Shown here in pieces: positions 42,728-51,072 of a stretch of DNA of 64,000 bases (position 1 is its first letter; each line of letters starts with the position of its first letter). Both the position numbers and the translations under genes were made by a program. The notes beneath the pieces were generated by a model. The model saw nothing but the letters and a program-made list of their open reading frames with translations, was not told the DNA's origin and searched no databases. This DNA comes from Bordetella genomosp. 10 (GTDB lineage: Bacteria > Pseudomonadota > Gammaproteobacteria > Burkholderiales > Burkholderiaceae_B): contig NZ_NEVM01000005.1 of NCBI RefSeq assembly GCF_002261225.1, forward strand, positions 1,302,001 through 1,366,000, read 5' to 3'.

Positions 42728-43054
42728 ATGATCAGGCTGCGGCGCGCGCCCAATCTATTGATCGGCCAGCACTGGATCAATCTGCTGGAACAGGCCCGCA
42801 TCCCCTGCGAGCTGCACAACCGGTACATGCAAGGCGCCATGGGCGACATCCCCGTCGACCAGTGCGGGCCCGAGGTCTGGGTGGAGAACGAAGCCGACCT
42901 GGCCGCCGCGGCGCGCATCATCGACGGCCCCGCGTCCGCGCCGGAAGCCCCGCGGATGCGCTGGCGCTGCGGATGGTGCGACGAATGGCTGGAGCCGCAG
43001 TTCACCACCTGCTGGAACTGCGGCGCGTCGTCCACCGGCGTCCAGCACGGATGA
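42728..43054 (+). CDS. DUF2007-family protein with C-terminal zinc ribbon
   Basis: A 108-residue cytoplasmic protein from ATG 42728-42730 (GGGAG upstream). The N-terminal DUF2007 part reads RRAPNLLIGQHWINLLEQAR, followed by PCELHNRYMQGAMGDIPVDQ and PEVWVENEADLAAAARII. DUF2007 proteins are described as putative signal-transducing proteins related in fold to PII-type ferredoxin-like domains. The tail has two CxxC knuckles (CGWCDEW and CWNCG), a zinc ribbon. A single-gene unit; no neighbour suggests its partner. Confidence 0.82.
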   Translation: MIRLRRAPNLLIGQHWINLLEQARIPCELHNRYMQGAMGDIPVDQCGPEVWVENEADLAAAARIIDGPASAPEAPRMRWRCGWCDEWLEPQFTTCWNCGASSTGVQHG

Positions 43055-43158
43055 GCGCGGATCGAACGCCGAAGGGATAGCTGGGGCATCGTCCCGGGAA
43101 TCCGACTCCCCCCGCAGCCCTTTGCGATAGACAGCGCCAGACCTCGCGTCCACGGAAC

Positions 43159-43202
43159 AATCGCTGGATGGAGAATCGCTGGAGGGACAACGCTGGATGG
43201 AA
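43159..43202. repeat. 15-bp tandem repeat next to the Fur box
   Basis: Three units: AATCGCTGGATGGAG, AATCGCTGGAGGGAC and AACGCTGGATGGAA. They abut the candidate Fur box at 43204 and lie upstream of the sigma factor gene, so a change in copy number would alter the spacing upstream of the operator. Confidence 0.75.
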
Positions 43203-43203
43203 A

Positions 43204-43218
43204 TGAGAACTATTGTTA
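43204..43218. promoter_or_regulatory. Candidate Fur box of the fecI-type sigma factor gene
   Basis: TGAGAAC-T-ATTGTTA matches the 7-1-7 Fur core TGATAAT-N-ATTATCA at 11 of 14 positions and lies 55 bp upstream of the sigma factor start codon in an AT-rich island. Iron repression through Fur is the usual control of FecI-type genes. Confidence 0.6.
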
Positions 43219-43272
43219 ATATTTCGCGCGCCTTCCGCGCCGTTGCCGCTTGCTCATTGCCCAGCCTCCCTC

Positions 43273-43779
43273 ATGTCCCGCCACCGCCCTCCCGAATCAG
43301 GATGGCTCGCCCATTACCGCGAGCTGCTCGGGACGTGGGTGAAAGGAAATTCCCGGCGGCATGACGCCGAGGACGCCGCGCAGGAATCCATCATCGGCGT
43401 CATGGCGCAGGACCACGCGGCGGCGCTCAACCCCAGGGCCTATCTGTATCGCGCGGCGAACAACCGCCTGGTCAGCGAGATCCGCCGCCAGTCCCGCCAT
43501 GAGACCGTGTCGCTGGAAGCGCTGGCGGACCACGACCATCCGCTGCTGGCCAATCCCGATGCCGACCTACGCGCCAGCGAATTGCTGCGGGCCCTGGAAC
43601 AGGCGCTGGAACAGCTTCCCCTGAAGAAACGCCAGGCCTATATCCTGCATCGGCTCGAAGGCTACACCCAGCCGGAGATCGCGGCGCGCATGGGCCTGGC
43701 GCTGAATACGGTGGAGCGCTACATCATGGACGCCACCCGGGAAATACGTGAAAAATTGCAGATGTTTTGTCCGCCATGA
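43273..43779 (+). CDS. FecI-type extracytoplasmic-function sigma factor
   Basis: A 168-residue ECF sigma factor from ATG 43273-43275. Region 2 reads SRRHDAEDAAQESIIGVMAQ and AYLYRAANNRLVSEIRRQSR. Region 4 reads ALEQLPLKKRQAYILHRLEG, YTQPEIAARMGLALNTVERY and IMDATREIREKLQ. It belongs to the iron-starvation group that is switched on by an outer-membrane receptor through a FecR partner. The fecR and receptor genes follow in that order, and a Fur box lies just upstream. Expected role: transcription of the receptor gene when the cognate siderophore is outside the cell. Confidence 0.93.
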   Translation: MSRHRPPESGWLAHYRELLGTWVKGNSRRHDAEDAAQESIIGVMAQDHAAALNPRAYLYRAANNRLVSEIRRQSRHETVSLEALADHDHPLLANPDADLRASELLRALEQALEQLPLKKRQAYILHRLEGYTQPEIAARMGLALNTVERYIMDATREIREKLQMFCPP

Positions 43780-43900
43780 CGACGTTCTCGCACGCCGCCA
43801 GCCCCGCCCGTAGCAGCGCCATGGTCATCCGCCGCCCGCAAGGGTAAGCTTCACCGCTTGCCCGTCCAACCTCACCGCGCCACCTTGCCGTCCCCGCCTC

Positions 43901-44971
43901 ATGACCGAGCCCGTCCACCCGGATAAACCGACCGATCCCCGCGACGCCGCGGCGTATTGGTTCGCGCGCGTCCGCTCGGACTCGATGAGCGACATGGAGC
44001 GCCGGCAATTCGAGGCCTGGCGCCGCGCCGACCCGCTGCACGAAAGGGAATACCGGCGCGCCGAGGGTATCTGGAACGCCGCCCGCCTGATCCCCGCGGA
44101 CCGGCTGCGCGCGATGATGGAGGAAACGCCGGCAAGCGATCCGGCGACAGGCAGCGCCATCCCCTCGGCCGCGAAGCGCTCCGGGCAGCCGCGGCTCGGC
44201 GCCGCGCGGCAGTCCGCGCCGCCCACCCTCGTCCCGCGCCGCCGGCTGATGCTCGGGCTGGGCACGGCCTGTTGCGCGGCGATCGCCGCCGGCGTGGCGC
44301 TGCCGCGCTGGCTCGAAACGCCTGGCTACGACCGCGCCTACGGCACCGGCCATGGCGAGCGGCGGCAGGTCGCCCTGCCCGACGACTCGGTCATGGAATT
44401 GAATACCGACACCGCGCTGACGGTGCGTATGTACGACGACCGCCGCGTCGTCGAGCTGTCCGCGGGCGAAGCCGCCTTCACGGTCAGCCACAACGCCGCG
44501 CGGCCGTTCTACGTCCAGGCCGGCGCGACCACCGTGCGCGTCACCGGCACGCGTTTCGCCGTGCGCCGCGACGGCGGCGCGGTGCAGGTCGCCGTGGAGT
44601 CGGGTTCGGTCGAGGTCGCCAACGGTCCCTGGTGGCATCGCGACAAGGCCGCGCTGCGCGGCGGCCAGTCCGTGCGCAGCCGTCCGGAAGGCGGCCTAGC
44701 CGCCGTCGAACAGCCGGACGTCGCGTCCTTGCTGGCCTGGCGCCAGGGCCGGGTGATCTTCCGCGACACCCGCCTGGCCTCGGCCGTGGCCGAGATCAAC
44801 CGCTACGCGCCCGCGCCCATCCAGTTGGCCGACGCGTCCCTGGCGGACATCCGTATCGCCGGCGCCTTCAGCATCGACGACACCGAGGCTTTCCTGGACC
44901 TGCTGCCCGGCATCGCGCCGGTGCGCGTCCGCCATCTCGACGACGGCCGCGTATTGATCCAGCGGCGCTGA
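43901..44971 (+). CDS. FecR-type anti-sigma/sigma regulator
   Basis: A 356-residue protein. The cytoplasmic N-terminus (DPRDAAAYWFARVRSDSMSD, RRQFEAWRRADPLHEREYRR) is the DUF4880/sigma-binding part. One membrane helix follows around residues 115-136 (RRLMLGLGTACCAAIAAGVA). The periplasmic FecR domain shows GERRQVALPDDSVMELNTDT, VVELSAGEAAFTVSHNAARP and VRVTGTRFAVRRDGGAVQVA. The C-terminal STN-like end (FSIDDTEAFLDLLPGIAPVR) contacts the receptor's signalling domain. The 121-bp gap to the sigma gene holds no strong terminator, so both are probably co-transcribed. Confidence 0.93.
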   Translation: MTEPVHPDKPTDPRDAAAYWFARVRSDSMSDMERRQFEAWRRADPLHEREYRRAEGIWNAARLIPADRLRAMMEETPASDPATGSAIPSAAKRSGQPRLGAARQSAPPTLVPRRRLMLGLGTACCAAIAAGVALPRWLETPGYDRAYGTGHGERRQVALPDDSVMELNTDTALTVRMYDDRRVVELSAGEAAFTVSHNAARPFYVQAGATTVRVTGTRFAVRRDGGAVQVAVESGSVEVANGPWWHRDKAALRGGQSVRSRPEGGLAAVEQPDVASLLAWRQGRVIFRDTRLASAVAEINRYAPAPIQLADASLADIRIAGAFSIDDTEAFLDLLPGIAPVRVRHLDDGRVLIQRR

Positions 44972-44981
44972 CGTTTACCCA

Positions 44982-45008
44982 AAACAAGAATAAGAATACA
45001 TCTTGTTT
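44982..45008. promoter_or_regulatory. Inverted repeat between fecR and the receptor gene
   Basis: AAACAAGA and TCTTGTTT are perfect 8-bp arms around an 11-bp loop, starting 11 bp after the fecR stop codon. Its AT-rich centre (ATAAGAATACA) has a weak Fur-like look. It could be an operator of the receptor promoter or a weak transcription attenuator after fecR. The arms are too AT-rich for a strong intrinsic terminator. Confidence 0.4.
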
Positions 45009-45155
45009 CAATTTGGCCCCGAATTTCCATCAGGGGTTTCCGATCAGGCGGCGTCTGTTTGTAGAGGCCCCGCTGCCAGCCGGACAGCATGCCGGACCTC
45101 GGACCGCGGCGGCGTAGCCTCGCCGCCCTCATGCAACCGCACTGGAAATCGTTTC

Positions 45156-47543
45156 GTGGATTCACGCTCCGCTGAGTACCTGGCGCAAGGCGCCGCCCCG
45201 CGGCAACGCCGCGCCTTGTCCAACGGCCTGACCGCCGTGGCCGCCGCCTTCATGCTGGCCGTCATCCCTCCCGCGCACGCCGCCCCGGCGGACGATGCGC
45301 AGGTCTACGTCGACATCGCCGCGCAGCCCCTGGGCGCCGCGCTGATCCAGTTGGCGAACCAGTTTTCCCTGTCGCTGGCCTACTCGCCCGACATCGTCGC
45401 CGGCCGCGACGCGCCGCCGGTCGCGGGCAAGCTGACCGTCGACCAGGCGCTGCGGCGTTTGCTGGCCGGCAGCGGCATCGAGTTCAAGCGCGACGGCAGG
45501 AACCTGTCGCTGTCGCGCGGCGCGGCGGCCCCGGACGCCACGACGCTGTCGACCGTCACCGTCACCGCGGAATCCGCCGACGCCAGGACCGAGGGCACGG
45601 GCTCCTATACGACCAGGAACGTCACCCTGGGCAAGGGCGAAACGCCGCTGCTCGACATTCCGCAGTCGGTCAGCGTCGTCACCCGCCAGCGGATGGACGA
45701 CCAGAACATGACGACCATCCGCGACGCCCTGCGGCAAGCCACCGGCATCACGACCCGGATCAACGACAACCCCTATCTCAACAACCAGTACTTCGCGCGC
45801 GGCTATGCCCTGTCGTCCGAACTCGACGGCGTCCCTTCCTATGGTTCGCTGAACGTCGGCGCGCCGCAATTCGACCTGGCCATGTATGACCGCATCGAGA
45901 TCATCCGCGGTTCCGCGGGCCTGCTCGAAGGCAGCGGCGAGCCGGGCGGCCTGGTGAACTTCGCGCGCAAGCGTCCGACGGCGGACTTCCAGGCCTCGGG
46001 CAGCATTTCGGCGGGCTCCTGGGACTTCTATCATTCCGACCTCGACGTCTCCGGCTCGTTGAACCAGTCGCAAAGCCTGCGCGGCCGGGCCGTCATCGCC
46101 GGCACCGACCAGAACCACTTCTACGGCAATTCCAACGCGCAGTCCGCGATGCTGTACGGCATCGTCGAATACGACATCGACCCGTCCACGCTGCTGTCGG
46201 TGTCCGGCACGGTGCAGCGCGACGTGCGCAAGGGCATCATGTCGCAACTGCCCGCCTACAGCGACGGCAGCCTGCTGGACATCTCGCCGAAGACCAATCC
46301 TTTCCCCGACTGGACCCGCGCCCACCAGAACACCGAGGAAGGCTTCATCGAGTTGAACCACTACTTCCAAAACGACTGGAAGGCGCGCGCCAGCTTCCGC
46401 TACCGCCACTCCGACAACAACGTGAAGTACCTGGGCGTGTCCAGCTCGGTCGACCCCACGGACAATACGGCCAGCTATTTCCCCGCCGCGGACAAGACCT
46501 CGTTCGGCTGGGCCGGCGCCGACGTCAACTTCAGCGGCCCCTTCCAGCTATTCGGCCGCACCCACCGCCTGCTGATCGGCGCGAACTACGATCGCCTCGA
46601 CAGCAAGGACAATTATTCCAACGTCGACGGCGGCAGCATCGACTTCGACGAACTGGTGCACCTGCCGGAGCCGGCGCTGCCCTATACCGGCATCTACAAG
46701 GTCCGCACCGAGCAATTCGGCGTCTACGGCCAGGGCCGCTTCCAGATCCTCGATCCGCTGACGCTGGTCGTGGGCGGCCGGGTCTCCAACTACAAGGAGT
46801 ATGTCGGCATCGGCGACTACGGCACCACGCCCGACATGGAGAAGTCGCCGGGCGCGGTTAGCCACAAATTCACCCCCTATGCGGGCCTGATCTACAAGGT
46901 CACGCCGGACACCTCGCTGTACGCCAGCTATTCGGACATCTTCGTGCCGCAATCGCAGCTCAGCGCCAGCGGCTCGCCCCTGCCGCCGCGCAGCGGACGG
47001 CAGTACGAGGCCGGCGTCAAGAGCAGCCTGTTCGACGGCAAGCTCAACGCGTCGGCGGTCATCTTCAAGCTGCAGGACCGCAACCGCGCCTACTACGTCA
47101 GCGACGTCTTCTACTACCGCGCGGCCGGCCGCGTCGACATGAACGGCTTCGAGGCGGAAATCACCGGCTCGCCCCTGCCCGGCTGGGACTTGAGCGCCGG
47201 CTACACCTATCTGGACCCGCACTACGAAACCGAGCAGGACGATTTGTCCATGATCACGCCCAGGCACAACGTCAAGCTCTGGAGCAACTACCGCTTCCGG
47301 CAGGGCACGGCGCTGGAGAAGTTCAACGTCGGCGCCGGCATCCTGGCCTCCAGCCCCTTGAAGAACGGCACGGCCGACACTCCGGGCTACGTGACCGCCT
47401 CGCTGCAGGTCGGCTACCAGTTCAATCCCCGGACCAGCGCCACGCTGACCGTGGACAACGTGCTCGGCAAGACCTACTACCAGTCCATCGGGTACTACGG
47501 CAATCCGCGCAGCGTCATGCTGGCCTTGCGCACCCGCTTCTGA
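45156..47543 (+). CDS. TonB-dependent siderophore receptor with N-terminal signalling (STN) domain
   Basis: About 795 residues from GTG 45156-45158; the frame is open further upstream but lacks good starts. A long signal peptide (SNGLTAVAAAFMLAVIPPAH-AAPADD) is followed by an STN signalling domain (DIAAQPLGAALIQLANQFSL, KLTVDQALRRLLAGSGIEFK), which relays siderophore occupancy to FecR. The TonB box region is near LSTVTVTAES. The plug contains ETPLLDIPQSVSVVTRQRMD and ELDGVPSYGS, then IEIIRGSAGLLEGSGEPGGL. The barrel ends with the outer-membrane signature GNPRSVMLALRTRF. It resembles ferric pyoverdine/hydroxamate-type receptors; the ligand cannot be read from sequence. No siderophore biosynthesis genes are nearby. 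Confidence 0.93.
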   Translation: MDSRSAEYLAQGAAPRQRRALSNGLTAVAAAFMLAVIPPAHAAPADDAQVYVDIAAQPLGAALIQLANQFSLSLAYSPDIVAGRDAPPVAGKLTVDQALRRLLAGSGIEFKRDGRNLSLSRGAAAPDATTLSTVTVTAESADARTEGTGSYTTRNVTLGKGETPLLDIPQSVSVVTRQRMDDQNMTTIRDALRQATGITTRINDNPYLNNQYFARGYALSSELDGVPSYGSLNVGAPQFDLAMYDRIEIIRGSAGLLEGSGEPGGLVNFARKRPTADFQASGSISAGSWDFYHSDLDVSGSLNQSQSLRGRAVIAGTDQNHFYGNSNAQSAMLYGIVEYDIDPSTLLSVSGTVQRDVRKGIMSQLPAYSDGSLLDISPKTNPFPDWTRAHQNTEEGFIELNHYFQNDWKARASFRYRHSDNNVKYLGVSSSVDPTDNTASYFPAADKTSFGWAGADVNFSGPFQLFGRTHRLLIGANYDRLDSKDNYSNVDGGSIDFDELVHLPEPALPYTGIYKVRTEQFGVYGQGRFQILDPLTLVVGGRVSNYKEYVGIGDYGTTPDMEKSPGAVSHKFTPYAGLIYKVTPDTSLYASYSDIFVPQSQLSASGSPLPPRSGRQYEAGVKSSLFDGKLNASAVIFKLQDRNRAYYVSDVFYYRAAGRVDMNGFEAEITGSPLPGWDLSAGYTYLDPHYETEQDDLSMITPRHNVKLWSNYRFRQGTALEKFNVGAGILASSPLKNGTADTPGYVTASLQVGYQFNPRTSATLTVDNVLGKTYYQSIGYYGNPRSVMLALRTRF

Positions 47544-47602
47544 TCCGCGGCCGCGCGCGGAATGCCGAACGCCGCGCGCACGGTTGGACCCGGCCGCGGC
47601 GC

Positions 47603-48535
47603 TCAGCGCCCCGCCGCCGGCGCTTCCTTGATCACCTGCCGCAAGGCGGTGGCAAAGCGCCGCGCGGTGGTCGACAGCGGGCTGTTCGCCGCGTGCAGCA
47701 ACTGGATCTTGTGCGGCAGGACAGGATCCGTCGGACGCAGGACGAAATCGCGCTGGAAATCGGGGTGGTAGCCGAACGATTCGATCAGGGCCACGCCGAC
47801 GCCCTGCCGGACCAGGGCCAGCGCCTCGGGCGTCGCGCGGATCTCGATGTCCGGCTGCAAGGGACTGGCGCCCGAATTCATGAAACGCGCCGCCAGGCGG
47901 CCGAACGGGGTCTCCGCTTCGTAGCCGATCAACAGGTGTCCGCGCAGGTCGTCCGCGCGGATGCGCGAGCGCGCGGCCAGGGGATGGCCGCGCGGGATCG
48001 CGCAGCCCAGCCAGCCCTCGCCGATTTCCTCGGCGGCGACGTTGGCATTGGCCGGCGGCGACATGGAGGCGATGCCGAAGTCCGCATGCCCCAGCAGGAG
48101 ATGCGGCAGCAGGATGTCGAAGGCCAGCGGGCGGTAGCGGATCGCCGTGCCGGGGTGCTTCTCGCGAAAGCGCTGGATGGTGCGGGGAATCAGCCATTCG
48201 CTGAAGCTGGGACTCGAAACCAGGCTCAGCGTGCCCGTCGCGCCCGACCCCAGGCCGGTGGCCAGGGTATTGAAACGGTTGACGTGGTCGAAGATCTGCT
48301 CGGACTCGGCGAACAGCCGCCGCGCTTCCGGCGTCGGCTGCAAGCGCCCCTTGATCCGCTCGAACAGCGGATAGCGCAGGCGGTTCTCCGCCGAGGCCAG
48401 GATGCGGCTGACGGCGGGCTGGGTGACGAACAGCATGCGGCCCGCCTCGCTCAGCGAGCCGGTCAGCATCACCGCATGAAAGACTTCGATCTGCCGCAGG
48501 CTGAGGGCGGCGCCTTGAGGATGCAGGCCGGCCAT
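47603..48535 (-). CDS. LysR-family regulator of the D-amino acid/carbamoyl operon
   Basis: About 310 residues from ATG 48533-48535; the frame extends upstream without a ribosome site. The HTH reads LSLRQIEVFHAVMLTGSLSE, AGRMLFVTQPAVSRILASAE and RLRYPLFERIKGRLQPTPEA. The effector domain contains GATGTLSLVSSPSFSEWLIP and LGHADFGIASMSPP. It is divergent from the operon that starts at 48890 and very likely controls it; the spacer holds the dyad ATGCTGA-ATTGC-TCAGCAT. It converges with the siderophore receptor gene (59 bp between stops). Confidence 0.92.
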   Translation of the reverse strand: MAGLHPQGAALSLRQIEVFHAVMLTGSLSEAGRMLFVTQPAVSRILASAENRLRYPLFERIKGRLQPTPEARRLFAESEQIFDHVNRFNTLATGLGSGATGTLSLVSSPSFSEWLIPRTIQRFREKHPGTAIRYRPLAFDILLPHLLLGHADFGIASMSPPANANVAAEEIGEGWLGCAIPRGHPLAARSRIRADDLRGHLLIGYEAETPFGRLAARFMNSGASPLQPDIEIRATPEALALVRQGVGVALIESFGYHPDFQRDFVLRPTDPVLPHKIQLLHAANSPLSTTARRFATALRQVIKEAPAAGR

Positions 48536-48889
48536 GATTCGAGTAATCGGGGAAACGAGTCGGGAATTGTAGGCGGCGGAAGCGCGCGCGTCGCCGGCCG
48601 CCGCGATTGGGGCGATTCCTTCCGGCAAATGGGCGGCGAATGGACGACAAACGGGCATGCTGAATTGCTCAGCATCCATAACAAAAAGCGCACCCCGGTT
48701 TCCCTGCCGCCCGCCGGGAAGCAAAAAATCCCAATATTTATCAATTACTTAAACAATAAGCGCGGAGGCGATGCCGCGCCGCACCAGGGTCTACCCTGAG
48801 ATTTACAGCGGCTCCGGCCGGCCCCATGCTTCAGCGCAACAACGCCACGAACGTCGCAAACGTCACGAAGCCCTCAGGAGCCCCCTCCC
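48536..48889. other. 354-bp divergent promoter region, LysR gene / carbamoylase operon
   Basis: Holds the dyad at 48657-48675 (listed separately) and a strongly AT-rich segment at 48720-48762 (AAAAAATCCCAATATTTATC, then AATTACTTAAACAATAAG), which probably contains the rightward promoter. The final 50 bases (AACGCCACGAACGTCGC, AACGTCACGAAG) hold short ACG-rich repeats before a CAGGAG ribosome site. No gene was seen. Confidence 0.5.
48657..48675. promoter_or_regulatory. Candidate LysR operator
   Basis: ATGCTGA-ATTGC-TCAGCAT is a perfect dyad with 7-bp arms and a 5-bp centre, 122 bp upstream of the LysR start codon and about 215 bp upstream of the carbamoylase start. Confidence 0.5.
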
Positions 48890-49885
48890 ATGTCCCGCAC
48901 TATCACCGTCGCCGCCGCCCAGCTCGGTCCCATCCAGAAAGCGGAGGGCCGGGAGGTCGCCGTGGGGCGCATGCTGCGCCTGCTGGACCGCGCCCACCAG
49001 CGCGGCGCCGAAGTCGTGGTGTTCCCTGAACTGGCGCTGACCACCTTCTTTCCGCGCTGGTACACGGAAAACCTGGACGACGCCGACCACTGGTACGAAC
49101 AGACCCTGCCGTCCCCGCAGACCCAGCCGCTGTTCGACGCCATCCGCCGCTACGGCCTGACCATCTACCTGGGCTACGCGGAAATCGCCCATGAAGCCGA
49201 CGAACAGGGCGTGCAGCGCAAGCGCCGCTTCAACACGGCCGTCATCATCGCGCCCAACGGCGAAGTCATCCTGAAGTACCGCAAGGTGCACCTGCCGGGC
49301 CACGCCGAATTCGCGACGCATCGCAAGGTGCAGCATCTGGAAAAGCGCTACTTCGAAGTCGGCAACCTGGGCTTCCCGGTGGTCCGCGCCCCGGTCGGCA
49401 AGGCCGGCGTGGAAGTGAACATGGGCATGCTGATCTGCAACGACCGCCGCTGGCCGGAAGCCTGGCGCGTGCTCGGCCTGCAGCAGGTCGAGCTGGTCCT
49501 GCTGGGCTACAACACGCCGGCGATGAACCAGGACAACCGCGGCTTCGAGGCCCACCACCTGCGCGTGCTCCATTCGCAGCTTTCCATCCAGTCGGGGTGC
49601 TACCAGAACGCCTGCTTCGGCGTGGCGGTGGCCAAGGCCGGCAAGGAAGACGGCTTCGAACTGTTCGGCCACTCCATCATCGTCAACCCGCAGGGCGAGA
49701 TCATCGCCATGGCGACGACGTGGGACGACGAACTGATCGTGGCGGACTGCAACCTGGACATGTGCGAGCTGGGACGCACCACCGTTTTCAATTTCGAGAA
49801 GCACCGCCGCCCCGAGGCGTACAGCCGAATCACCGAACAGACCGGCAGCGTCGCGCCGCCGTCGTGGACGCCCACGAAAGCCTGA
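48890..49885 (+). CDS. N-carbamoyl-D-amino acid hydrolase-like amidohydrolase (nitrilase superfamily)
   Basis: A 331-residue enzyme with the nitrilase-fold Glu-Lys-Cys triad: Glu in VVFPELALTTFFPRW, Lys in LKYRKVHLPGHAEF and Cys in GMLICNDRRWPEAWR (about residue 183). The MLICNDRRWPE and FPELALTTFFPRW segments are characteristic of D-carbamoylases, which convert N-carbamoyl-D-amino acids to the D-amino acid, CO2 and ammonia. It leads an operon with a PLP dehydratase, a Bug receptor and an N-acyl-D-amino acid deacylase, consistent with use of D-amino acid derivatives. A hydantoinase, the usual partner, is missing. A 10-bp gap separates it from the next gene. Confidence 0.88.
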   Translation: MSRTITVAAAQLGPIQKAEGREVAVGRMLRLLDRAHQRGAEVVVFPELALTTFFPRWYTENLDDADHWYEQTLPSPQTQPLFDAIRRYGLTIYLGYAEIAHEADEQGVQRKRRFNTAVIIAPNGEVILKYRKVHLPGHAEFATHRKVQHLEKRYFEVGNLGFPVVRAPVGKAGVEVNMGMLICNDRRWPEAWRVLGLQQVELVLLGYNTPAMNQDNRGFEAHHLRVLHSQLSIQSGCYQNACFGVAVAKAGKEDGFELFGHSIIVNPQGEIIAMATTWDDELIVADCNLDMCELGRTTVFNFEKHRRPEAYSRITEQTGSVAPPSWTPTKA

Positions 49886-49895
49886 GAAACCGACC

Positions 49896-50930
49896 ATGAA
49901 CCTGACGTCCCTCCCCGCCACCATCGAGCATGAAATGCTGGGCACCCTGCGCGTGCCCGGCCACGAAGACGTACTGGCCGCCGCCGAGCGGATCGCGCCC
50001 TACGTGCGCCGCACCCCGTTGCTGCGTTCGCCCAAGCTGGACGAACTGGCGGGCGCGCCCGTCTGGCTGAAGCTGGAAAACCTGCAGGTCACCGGCTCCT
50101 TCAAGGCGCGCGGCGCCTTCAACGCCCTGCTCAACCTGCCGGCCGACCGGCGCGCCCTGGGCGTGGTGGCCTATTCGACCGGCAACCATGGCCAGGCCGT
50201 GGCCTGGGCCGCCCGCACCCTGGGCATCCCGGCCACCATCGTCATGCCGGTGGACGCCCCCGCCAATAAAGTGGAAAAGGCGCGCCGCCACGGCGCCCAG
50301 GTGGTGCAGTACGACCGCACGCGCGAGAGCCGCGAGACCATAGGCATGCGCCTGCTGGAAGAAACCGGCGCCACGCTGGTGCCGCCGGGCGACCACCCCG
50401 ACGTGCTGGCCGCGCAAGGCACGCTGGCGCTGGAAGCCTTGCGCGACCTGCCGCCCGCCGCCCTGGAGAATCTCGGCCTTTTCGCCACCCCCTGCGGCGG
50501 CGGCGGCATGGCCGCCGGCTGCGCGCTGGCGTTGCAGGCCCTGGCTCCGCGCGCCCGCCTGGTGGCGGCCGAGCCGGCCGGCTACGACGACACCGTGCGC
50601 TCGCTGGCAAGCGGGCAGCGCGTGTCGAACACCCCCGGCGCGCAAACACTGTGCGATGCGCTGATGGCCAGCATTCCGGCCGAGCTTCCCTACGCGATCA
50701 ACGCGCGCCGCCTGGATGGCGCGGTCGCCGTGACCGACGCGGAAGTCGAAACCGCCATCCGTTTCGCGCTGGAAGAACTGCGCGTGGTGGTCGAACCGGG
50801 CGGCGCGGTCGCGCTGGCGGCGCTGCTGGCCGGCCACATCGCCACGCAGGGCAAGGACAGCGTGATCGTCCTGTCGGGCGGCAACATCGACCTGCCGCTG
50901 TTGACCCGCATCGCGCAGGGCGGCGATTGA
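49896..50930 (+). CDS. Threonine/serine dehydratase-like PLP enzyme (fold type II)
   Basis: A 344-residue protein with the PLP lysine in VTGSFKARGAFNAL, the phosphate-binding loop in TPCGGGGMAAGCALA, and the early STGNHGQAVAWAARTLGIPA followed by TIVMPVDAPANKVEKARRHG typical of threonine deaminases and serine racemases. The C-terminus ends with VIVLSGGNIDLPLL. The enzyme would remove ammonia from Thr/Ser or a related hydroxy amino acid, giving a 2-oxo acid. EutB-type dehydratases of ectoine pathways belong to the same family. In this operon it probably consumes the amino acid released by the carbamoylase or deacylase. Confidence 0.9.
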   Translation: MNLTSLPATIEHEMLGTLRVPGHEDVLAAAERIAPYVRRTPLLRSPKLDELAGAPVWLKLENLQVTGSFKARGAFNALLNLPADRRALGVVAYSTGNHGQAVAWAARTLGIPATIVMPVDAPANKVEKARRHGAQVVQYDRTRESRETIGMRLLEETGATLVPPGDHPDVLAAQGTLALEALRDLPPAALENLGLFATPCGGGGMAAGCALALQALAPRARLVAAEPAGYDDTVRSLASGQRVSNTPGAQTLCDALMASIPAELPYAINARRLDGAVAVTDAEVETAIRFALEELRVVVEPGGAVALAALLAGHIATQGKDSVIVLSGGNIDLPLLTRIAQGGD

Positions 50931-50936
50931 ATTTAT

Positions 50937-50993
50937 CCGTAAAGCAGCACCCGTAAAGCAATACCCATCGAAGCAATACCCGTCGAAACAGTC
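50937..50993. repeat. 14/15-bp tandem repeat between the dehydratase and Bug genes
   Basis: Four units begin 7 bp after the dehydratase stop: CCGTAAAGCAGCAC, CCGTAAAGCAATAC, CCATCGAAGCAATAC and CCGTCGAAACAGTC. The first two differ at two positions; later copies drift. It has no hairpin and no known function. Confidence 0.75.
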
Positions 50994-51072
50994 CCCATGT
51001 CGTCCCAGGCGCGCACCCCGCGGGGAGCGCGCCGCTCAAAACTTCTATAACAGTCCAAGGAAGGAATCCGTT

